Both the position numbers and the translations under genes were made by a program. Shown in pieces: positions 13,716-18,373 of a DNA stretch of 18,373 nucleotides (position 1 is the stretch's first letter; each line of letters begins with the position of its first letter). The notes under the pieces were generated by a model. That model was not told where the DNA came from, made no database searches, and worked only from the letters and a program-made list of their open reading frames with translations. The stretch is from RGIG2161 sp964525525 (GTDB taxonomy: Bacteria > Bacillota > Clostridia > Oscillospirales > CAG-272): contig CAZGHD010000032.1 in assembly GCA_964525525.1 (NCBI GenBank), positions 1 through 18,373 on the forward strand, in the 5' to 3' direction.

Positions 13716-14987
13716 TTATTGGCCGTTAGGATCTTCTTCTGCGGTATCCTCGCTTAGCTTTGAGAAAACGAGACGCTGGCTCGAGTAAAGACTGGTATAT
13801 CCCGAAAGGATAAAACTTGCAAATGAGGACAGGGCAAAGATGAGTATCCCGTCGGTGCCGAACATTTCAGCGCAGAGAAAGCAGGTCGCGAGCGGGCAGT
13901 TGGTAACTCCGCAGAACATCGCTGCCATGCCTACTGCTGCGCCGACTGCCGGTGAAAGTCCGACAAGCGGTGCGATAGTACCGCCGAGAGTCGCGCCTAT
14001 AAAGAAAGATGGAACTATCTCGCCGCCCTTGAATCCTGCGCTTATGGTTATCGCGGTGAATATCATTTTCAGTATAAATGCCTCAGGACGTACAGTTCCT
14101 TCGTGGAATATTCGGTCAATAACTTCGATTCCCCCGCCGTTATAGTCGCTTGTACCGATGAGAAGCGTTAAACCGATTATAATTATTCCGCCGACAAATA
14201 TTCTCAAAAAACGGTTTTTGCAAAGCTTTTCAAAAAGCTTTGCACTGTAATGCATAAGGTGGCAGAACGCCGCGCTTACGATAGCTACTGCGATCGCTAT
14301 AACTATAACGCGCCAGAATGTGTCGGGATTAACGCCCGGGACGGATTCTATATGAAATCTTTCGGGCGTTACGCCAAGCCGTATCGCGATAACGTAAGCG
14401 GTAATGCTTGAAACGAAGGTGGGAAATATTGCCGCGAGACATATCTGTCCTACGCTGATTACCTCAAGTGCGAAAACGCACGCTCCGAGCGGTGTGCCGA
14501 AAACCGCTGAAAACAGCGCGCCCATTCCGCACATTGTCAGAATATGGCGTGATTTTTCGTTGAGATGCAGGATCTTTGCGATAACGGTCGAAACACTGCC
14601 GCCGAGCTGGAGTGCGGCACCTTCCTTACCCGCAGAGCCGCCGCAAAGGTGCGTCAGCGCGGAGCCTGCAAAGATCGCGGGAGCGAGCAGAAACGGAACC
14701 GGCTTTTCGGTACGGACGCTTTCAAATACGTGATTTGTGCCGGTGCCGCTTACCTTACAAAGTCTGTATATCGCAACAGAGATAAGTCCGCCTATGGGGA
14801 GCAGGAATATTAACCACTGATGCTCATTTCTGAAATCGGTGGCAAAGGAAATGGTTTTTGAAAATCCCGCGCCCAAAAGACCGCAGAAAATTCCTGCGAT
14901 TATTCCGAGCGCGAGCCAATATACAAACGCTATTGCGTAATTTTTTGCGAGTACAAGATCGTTTTTCAGACGTTTTGGAAAATGCAC
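13716..14987 (-). CDS. CLC family anion channel/antiporter, resembling the CLC-F branch
   Basis: I choose the GTG at 14987 (423 residues): it follows AAGGAGAG by 5-6 bases and lies downstream of the promoter, whereas the ATG at 15083 is inside a terminator. About ten or more helices show CLC signatures: GGSAGKEGAALQLGG (116-130, Glu122 the expected gating glutamate), FGTPLGACVFALEV (163-176), GFKGGEIVPSFFIGATLG (318-335) and GYTSLYSSQ near the end. The GSGIP anion-binding motif of chloride CLCs is replaced by GTGTN (81-85), and GGEIVPxFFIGA is the form I associate with fluoride-exporting CLC-F proteins. The Met of the CLC-F GREGxxVQMG motif is Leu here. No CBS domains. Fluoride versus chloride cannot be settled from sequence alone. 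Confidence 0.88.
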   Translation of the reverse strand: MHFPKRLKNDLVLAKNYAIAFVYWLALGIIAGIFCGLLGAGFSKTISFATDFRNEHQWLIFLLPIGGLISVAIYRLCKVSGTGTNHVFESVRTEKPVPFLLAPAIFAGSALTHLCGGSAGKEGAALQLGGSVSTVIAKILHLNEKSRHILTMCGMGALFSAVFGTPLGACVFALEVISVGQICLAAIFPTFVSSITAYVIAIRLGVTPERFHIESVPGVNPDTFWRVIVIAIAVAIVSAAFCHLMHYSAKLFEKLCKNRFLRIFVGGIIIIGLTLLIGTSDYNGGGIEVIDRIFHEGTVRPEAFILKMIFTAITISAGFKGGEIVPSFFIGATLGGTIAPLVGLSPAVGAAVGMAAMFCGVTNCPLATCFLCAEMFGTDGILIFALSSFASFILSGYTSLYSSQRLVFSKLSEDTAEEDPNGQ

Positions 14988-15024
14988 GGTGTCTCTCCTT
15001 GATGTTTGGGGTTTTGTTCGATGT

Positions 15025-15053
15025 ATTATACTACATTTCGACGCTTTTTTCAA
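15025..15053 (-). promoter_or_regulatory. Sigma-A promoter of the CLC gene
   Basis: On the minus strand: TTGAAA (complement of 15048-15053), a 17-bp spacer and TATAAT (complement of 15025-15030). The leader is only about 30 nt, too short for a fluoride riboswitch. Confidence 0.8.
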
Positions 15054-15065
15054 TAATCTCATTTC

Positions 15066-15103
15066 AAAAAAATGCTCCGACATGAAAATCGGAGCATTTT
15101 TAT
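15066..15103 (-). terminator. Intrinsic terminator of the MATE operon
   Basis: A 13-bp stem AAAAATGCTCCGA/TCGGAGCATTTTT with an 8-nt loop; on the minus strand it ends in a run of seven T. It separates the MATE operon from the CLC promoter. Confidence 0.88.
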
Positions 15104-15108
15104 AAGGC

Positions 15109-15672
15109 TTATATTATAAGAAGAAATATTCCGAGGGCAGAGATAACGATTCCCAAGATAAGAATAACTACGTACAAAAATGGAAAGCCTCTTTTGTCGG
15201 TACATATTTCGGGATGCTTCGGGTGGACGAATATCTGACAGTTACGCGTGTCCGCAAAAAGAGAATTGAATCTTTTCGTGCGGTACATAGTGAAGCTCAT
15301 CTCTTCGAACCTTTTGCCGTAGCACTCGTAACGGAATACGGGAGAGAAAAGGAGCTGACCTCTGTAAAGGCTGTCTATCGGCTCTCTGTATTGCGCATCA
15401 GTCTTTTTGGTGCATTTTGCGCGTTTTATCAGTGAGATGACAGAAAATACGATAAACCAGAATCCTATCGGGAAAAACAGACCGGTGATTATGAGCTTGT
15501 CCTCTGTGAGTAACATTCCGAGAGTCATTATCGCCGAGCTTGCCGCGAGGAAAACGTAGGTCAGAAAATTTACGGTCAGATATTTTGCTTTTATTATGCT
15601 TTTGATGCACAAAAGAAGAGGTAACAGGCATATTATCGCGTGGAAAACGAACAAAGGGTATATTTCTTTCAT
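15109..15672 (-). CDS. DUF3592-like membrane protein, second gene of the MATE operon
   Basis: I use the ATG at 15672 (187 residues) with AAGGCGGTGA upstream; a GTG at 15681 would add three residues. About three N-terminal helices are followed by a soluble segment (about 90-155) that reads SPVFRYECYGKRFEE, then CQIFVHPKHPEIC, then a C-terminal helix. This order (Y..dGk, then V..dPkNPe, then a helix) resembles DUF3592 proteins, but I cannot confirm the family. The MATE gene ends 13 bp upstream, so the two are co-transcribed. The function is unknown; a role with the transporter is only suggested by position. Confidence 0.7.
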   Translation of the reverse strand: MKEIYPLFVFHAIICLLPLLLCIKSIIKAKYLTVNFLTYVFLAASSAIMTLGMLLTEDKLIITGLFFPIGFWFIVFSVISLIKRAKCTKKTDAQYREPIDSLYRGQLLFSPVFRYECYGKRFEEMSFTMYRTKRFNSLFADTRNCQIFVHPKHPEICTDKRGFPFLYVVILILGIVISALGIFLLII

Positions 15673-15685
15673 TGGTGTCACCGCC

Positions 15686-17074
15686 TTAGGTTGATGTATC
15701 GGGTTTTATAAGCGTCTTTTTATCAAGGGGAACGATGTGGTAATAGATAAATATCGCTATACTGCACACAACCCAACCCGCAGGATAACTGAGTCCTATC
15801 GGTAGGGGAGTATTTGAGATAAAGTTCGCCATAACGAACATATATATCTGCCTGAAAAGCACGAACGAGGATATGGAGATTATCATCGGAGTTTTTGAGT
15901 TTCCCGCGCCTCTGAGCGTCGCGGTGTAGATCTGATTCACACAGCAGACCAAGTTGAACGGAGCAATAGCTGTGAGGAACATAGTTCCGTATTTGATTAC
16001 CTCGGGGTCACTGTTGAAAAATCCTACCAAGCCGTCGGCAATGAAATATACGGGGGCTATAAGTATCAGTGTGAATATCACGGATATGAAAAGTGCGATG
16101 CCTGCACCTTTTTTTGCTCTTTTTACCTGGTTTACGCCCATATTTTGACCTACGAACGTGGTAACCGATAGCGCAAGTGACTGCGCGGGCAGGAAAATGA
16201 GCTGGTCGAGCTTTCCGTATGCGGTCCAGCCCGCCATACAGCTGTCTCCGAAATAGTTTATGTACGACTGTACGAACACGTTTGAAAAACTGACTATCGT
16301 CATCTGCAGAGCCGCAGGGATTCCCACCCTGACTATCTTTTTCAGTTCATCAAAATGGATTGCAAATTTTTTGAACCGGAGTTTTACCGGAGTATCAGTG
16401 CGTATAAGCGTTATTATAGTGAGAGCCGCTGAAACGCATTGGGATATAACTGTAGCGATCGCAACTCCTTCAACTCCCATGCCGAACACCAATACGAACA
16501 GAAGGTCAAGCACGGTGTTGAGCACTGCCGAACATACGAGAAAGAGAAACGGCCGTCTCGAGTCTCCGATAGCACGCAGTATTCCCGCGCCTACGTTATA
16601 AACCATGAGTCCGATTATTCCGGAAAAGTATATGGTCAGATAGGTGGTTGATTGCGGCATAACGTTTGCGGGAGTTTTGGTAATGCGAAGCATATACGGA
16701 GTCATAAATATTCCTGCGGCAGTAAAGAAAATGCCGAGAATAAAGGTAGCTACGAGAAAGGTATGTACGGTGCGGCTGACGTTTTCATACTTTTTCGCAC
16801 CGTAATATTGAGAAATTACTACTCCGGCTCCGCTCGAAAGACCGAGGAAAAAGCCTATCAGCATATTGATGATAGGTCCGACGGTGCCGACCGCCGCGAA
16901 AGCCTCTTTTGAAACATAGTTGCCGACTACCCAGGTGTCTACGGTATTATAAAGCTGCTGAAAAATATTGCCAAGCAGAAGCGGGATAGCAAAGCGTATC
17001 AGATGCAGGCTGATAGAGCCGGTTGTCATATCCACGTCTTTTTTTGCAGAGGCAAAGGATAAAAGTTTTGACAT
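15686..17074 (-). CDS. MATE family multidrug/metabolite efflux transporter
   Basis: A 462-residue protein with about twelve helices in two homologous halves, starting at an ATG with GGAG nine bases upstream. It should export cationic or aromatic compounds in exchange for Na+ or H+. The halves carry matching motifs: GILRAIGDSRRP (first half) and ATLRGAGNSKTP (second half), a hallmark of the family, along with NIFQQLYNTVDTWVVGNYVS near the N-terminus. The length is typical. It is the first gene of a two-gene operon with its own promoter. Similar genes in Clostridia are often annotated as mepA/norM-like, but the substrate cannot be read from sequence. Confidence 0.93.
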   Translation of the reverse strand: MSKLLSFASAKKDVDMTTGSISLHLIRFAIPLLLGNIFQQLYNTVDTWVVGNYVSKEAFAAVGTVGPIINMLIGFFLGLSSGAGVVISQYYGAKKYENVSRTVHTFLVATFILGIFFTAAGIFMTPYMLRITKTPANVMPQSTTYLTIYFSGIIGLMVYNVGAGILRAIGDSRRPFLFLVCSAVLNTVLDLLFVLVFGMGVEGVAIATVISQCVSAALTIITLIRTDTPVKLRFKKFAIHFDELKKIVRVGIPAALQMTIVSFSNVFVQSYINYFGDSCMAGWTAYGKLDQLIFLPAQSLALSVTTFVGQNMGVNQVKRAKKGAGIALFISVIFTLILIAPVYFIADGLVGFFNSDPEVIKYGTMFLTAIAPFNLVCCVNQIYTATLRGAGNSKTPMIISISSFVLFRQIYMFVMANFISNTPLPIGLSYPAGWVVCSIAIFIYYHIVPLDKKTLIKPDTST

Positions 17075-17119
17075 TTTTTAAAACTCCGTTGTGTGTCGGA
17101 CATAAAATCGTTAACTTAT

Positions 17120-17155
17120 ATTATATCAAAAAAAGGAGTACCTTGCAAGAGGTAC
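17120..17155 (-). promoter_or_regulatory. Sigma-A promoter of the MATE operon with a dyad over its -35
   Basis: On the minus strand: TTGCAA (complement of 17143-17148), a 17-bp spacer and TATAAT (complement of 17120-17125). The -35 sits in GTACC-N8-GGTAC (17138-17155) and inside the palindrome CTTGCAAG (17142-17149). Divergently oriented from the pnuC promoter. Confidence 0.75.
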
Positions 17156-17194
17156 GCGAGGATATTTTGCAGTAATTTATTTTTTGCGAAAATA

Positions 17195-17223
17195 TTTACA
17201 AATCGGATTTTTTATGGTATACT
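17195..17223 (+). promoter_or_regulatory. Sigma-A promoter of pnuC
   Basis: TTTACA (17195-17200), a 17-bp spacer and TATACT (17218-17223), with an extended TGG. The predicted start of transcription is near 17230, giving a leader of about 143 nt. Confidence 0.8.
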
Positions 17224-17235
17224 GTCGTCAGTATA
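17218..17235. promoter_or_regulatory. 18-bp palindrome over the pnuC -10 box (candidate operator)
   Basis: TATACTG-TCGT-CAGTATA: perfect 7-bp arms and a 4-bp centre, covering the -10 and the probable transcription start. The position fits repression by a dimeric regulator. NAD-metabolism repressors are plausible candidates from the gene it controls, but none is identified. Confidence 0.5.
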
Positions 17236-17355
17236 GATATTCAACACTGCCACCGGGTAGAGTAATGTTGCTGTTTTGCGCATTCGTTGTCACGTCGTTA
17301 GGTCGGTAAAGCGTTCAGCTTTCGGAAGACGTGCCATCGGGTGCTTATTTTTTTA
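17236..17355 (+). ncRNA. Candidate structured attenuator leader of pnuC
   Basis: Visible pairings: CTGCC-ACCG-GGTAG (17247-17260) enclosed by CAACA/TGTTG (17242-17246, 17266-17270); CACGTC/GACGTG (17291-17296, 17328-17333) enclosing AAAGC-GTTCA-GCTTT (17308-17322). Bases 17331-17344 can form an alternative weak hairpin GTGCC-ATCG-GGTGC directly before a U-rich tract (17345-17354), competing with GACGTG. A 14-codon reading frame (17265-17309) also exists, without a good ribosome site. The length, GC content and competing pairs suggest cis-regulation; I do not recognise the class. Confidence 0.45.
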
Positions 17356-17372
17356 AGCTTGAAAGGATTCTT

Positions 17373-18062
17373 ATGATTAAAAGACTTTTTGCTATTCCTC
17401 GTTTTACCGTTTTTGAGGTGTGTCTTTGGCTTGTTTCGGTATCGGTGATGCTTATTGGATTTTTTATCGCACCGCAAAACGGAGTACTTAATCTCATAGC
17501 GTCACTGATAGGAGTGACCTCGCTTATATTTTTGGCGCGCGGAGCCGCTTTCGGTCAGATACTTATGCTTGTTTTCTCGCTGATGTACGGATATATATCG
17601 CTCGGATTCCGTTATTACGGTGAAATGGCGACCTACGTTTTTATGACCGCCCCAATGGCGGCGTTCTCGCTTGTTTCGTGGGTGAAAAATCCGTATAAAG
17701 ATACGAACGAAGTCAAGGTCAGCCGTTTGAACGGTAAAAATATTGCGATTTCTTTGCTCCTGACTGTACTCGTTACGTTTGGGTTTTACTTTTTGCTCCG
17801 AGCTCTCGGTACGGCTAATCTGTGGGTAAGTACGCTGTCGGTCACTACCAGCTTTATCGCCGCCGCACTTACATATCTGAGAAGTCCGTATTACGCGCTC
17901 GGGTACGCCGCAAACGACGTGGTACTTATAGTCCTTTGGGCTTTTGCGTCACTGAAAGAGCTTTCCGCACTCGTTATGGCGGCCTGCTTCGTTACTTTTC
18001 TTGTAAACGATCTTTACGGCTTTATAAGCTGGAACAGAATGGCAAAACGGCAGAAAGAATAA
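17373..18062 (+). CDS. pnuC: Nicotinamide riboside/mononucleotide transporter, PnuC family
   Basis: The ATG at 17373 follows AAAGGA by 5 bases; a GTG at 17331 in frame lies in the structured leader. The product is 229 residues with about seven helices. PnuC-type features are FEVCLWLVSVSVMLIGFF near the start, LGFRYYGEMATYVFMTAPMA in the middle, and YLRSPYYALGYAANDVVLIVLWAFAS toward the end. PnuC takes up nicotinamide riboside by facilitated diffusion for NAD synthesis; relatives PnuT and PnuX carry thiamine and riboflavin, so the substrate is the expected but unproven one. No kinase (NadR/NrtR type) or TPP/FMN riboswitch is adjacent. The gene stands alone, with a terminator hairpin 2 bp after its stop. 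Confidence 0.9.
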   Translation: MIKRLFAIPRFTVFEVCLWLVSVSVMLIGFFIAPQNGVLNLIASLIGVTSLIFLARGAAFGQILMLVFSLMYGYISLGFRYYGEMATYVFMTAPMAAFSLVSWVKNPYKDTNEVKVSRLNGKNIAISLLLTVLVTFGFYFLLRALGTANLWVSTLSVTTSFIAAALTYLRSPYYALGYAANDVVLIVLWAFASLKELSALVMAACFVTFLVNDLYGFISWNRMAKRQKE

Positions 18063-18064
18063 AT

Positions 18065-18092
18065 AAAAAGCGGGCTTATATAGCTCGCTTTT
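18065..18092 (+). terminator. Intrinsic terminator after pnuC
   Basis: AAAAGCGGGC and GCTCGCTTTT pair over ten positions (one G-U) around a TTATATA loop. Its right arm is the start of the repeated sequence at 18082-18103. Confidence 0.8.
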
Positions 18093-18103
18093 GTTTGTGG
18101 TGC
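18082..18103. repeat. 22-bp direct repeat, copy 1
   Basis: Identical to 18176-18197 (AGCTCGCTTTTGTTTGTGG then TGC), 94 bp apart. Copy 1 lies in the pnuC terminator and copy 2 in the recombinase coding tail. Confidence 0.95.
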
Positions 18104-18144
18104 CGGTAGCGGGGTGTCGATGGGGTTCGCCCCCTCGCACGGCA
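18101..18144. repeat. Imperfect long hairpin with a TTCG tetraloop between the direct repeats
   Basis: Outer arms TGCCG/CGGCA (18101-18105, 18139-18143) enclose a GCG/CGC pairing and an inner GGGG-TTCG-CCCC hairpin. The shape resembles a REP-type palindrome. No coding frame is supported here. Confidence 0.6.
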
Positions 18145-18157
18145 AATAAGGACAAAC

Positions 18158-18182
18158 AAAAAAACGAACTCTACGAGCTCGC
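18158..18182 (-). terminator. Terminator of the recombinase gene, overlapping its stop codon
   Basis: On the minus strand, CGAGCTC-GTA-GAGTTCG (seven pairs with one G-U) is followed by seven T. The TAG stop lies in the hairpin loop. ACAAACAAAA (18152-18161) and TTTTGTTTGT (18183-18192) extend the inverted repeat. Confidence 0.7.
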
Positions 18183-18373
18183 TTTTGTTTGTGGTGCACT
18201 TGAGCAATTCAAATCCGAACCAGAAGTCTCCTCCGAGACCTCATTTTTTACGTCATCAAAAGTAATGGTTTTGGTACCCTCTTTGTAGTTGAAGGTAATA
18301 AGCATTTTGTCATCGTATAGGAATATAGCATTGATAAATACATCAATCAACATCTGACGATGCTCTTTCTTTG
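18171..18373 (-). CDS. Large serine recombinase, C-terminal tail (truncated by window edge)
   Basis: The frame is open from the right edge to a TAG at 18171-18173. The visible 66 residues read KKEHRQMLIDVFINAIFLYD, then DKMLITFNYKEGTKTITFDDV, then an acidic tail ending SGSDLNCSSAPQTKASS. The R.mLid.F.n.I.ly.dk..itfNyk pattern is typical of the C-terminus of large serine recombinases (TnpX/Ccr-like) in Clostridia; the catalytic N-terminal domain would lie outside the window. The internal ATG at 18353 is not the true start. The last residues, APQTKASS, are encoded by copy 2 of the 22-bp repeat, so the frame runs into repeat DNA. Such genes usually sit at the edge of an integrative element. Confidence 0.75.
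   Translation of the reverse strand, partial: KKEHRQMLIDVFINAIFLYDDKMLITFNYKEGTKTITFDDVKNEVSEETSGSDLNCSSAPQTKASS
18176..18197. repeat. 22-bp direct repeat, copy 2
   Basis: Identical to copy 1 at 18082-18103. It encodes the last residues of the serine recombinase on the minus strand and forms part of its terminator. Confidence 0.95.

Noticed and set aside
13716..15053. Fluoride riboswitch upstream of the CLC gene
   Set aside because: The CLC leader is only about 30 nt and lacks the fluoride aptamer motifs; the structured element at 13576-13634 is downstream and has a different sequence.
14988..15083. Extended N-terminus of the CLC protein from the ATG at 15083
   Set aside because: That ATG lies inside the loop of the preceding terminator and upstream of the promoter at 15025-15053; the GTG at 14987 has an AAGGAGAG site.
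17265..17309. 14-codon leader-peptide frame before pnuC
   Set aside because: It has no good Shine-Dalgarno and no run of regulatory codons; a chance frame in a structured leader is as likely.
17321..17344. Resemblance of the pnuC leader to the cobalamin B12 box (CGGAAGACGTGCCATC)
   Set aside because: The 3' segment matches loosely, but the conserved core of cobalamin riboswitches (GCCACTG and the central GGGAA/GCTGCCCC parts) is missing and the leader is too short. Needs an Infernal test.

Overview
The window looks like chromosome from a low-to-mid GC member of the Clostridia (Bacillota), plausibly an uncultured gut lineage. The reasons are near-consensus sigma-A promoters (TTGACA or TTGAAA, 17-18 bp, TATAAT, several with an extended TGn -10), strong AGGAGG-type ribosome binding sites, frequent intrinsic terminators, and the gene families present (LysM-CAP, DUF4886, YgjV, PlsY, large serine recombinase). 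No rRNA, tRNA, CRISPR array or complete insertion sequence is visible. I do not assign a genus.

Layout. 1-392 is a tandem array of a 142-bp, hairpin-rich repeat. 574-1333 (+) is an XRE-type regulator overlapping a small unknown protein, closed by a hairpin related to the array. 1515-2123 (+) is a secreted LysM-CAP protein. 2250-3866 (+) is a double-domain DUF4886/SGNH-like protein. 3913-5177 (-) is a YgjV-like membrane protein plus a glycerophosphodiester phosphodiesterase. 5395-7466 (+) is an ECF-type sigma factor translationally coupled to a membrane protein with a large extracytoplasmic domain, probably its anti-sigma or sensor. 7508-8119 (-) is PlsY. 8285-13488 (-) is a five-gene operon: lipoprotein, ABC ATPase, two ABC-2 permeases and a small membrane protein. 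13716-14987 (-) is a CLC transporter with motifs like the fluoride-exporter branch. 15109-17074 (-) is a MATE transporter plus a DUF3592-like membrane protein. 17373-18062 (+) is PnuC. The right edge (18171-18373, -) holds the C-terminal tail of a serine recombinase.

How the parts work together. Most of the window is envelope biology: transport, lipid synthesis and turnover, and a cell-wall-binding protein. The two most interesting items are regulatory. First, the lipoprotein-ABC operon has a leader with a consensus promoter, a compact structured segment, and an intrinsic terminator whose 5' arm can instead pair over nine consecutive positions with the upstream segment. That is the architecture of a transcription-attenuating riboswitch, and I do not recognise its class. 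Second, pnuC has a leader of about 140 nt with mutually exclusive pairings before a U-tract, and an 18-bp palindrome over its -10 box. A similar 18-bp palindrome covers the -35 box of the sigma-factor gene.

Both window ends carry repeated hairpins of one architecture (A-rich arm, short GC core, T-rich arm) placed after genes. At the right end this repeat forms the last codons of the recombinase. All functional statements are read from the translated sequence and remembered family motifs; no database search was possible.
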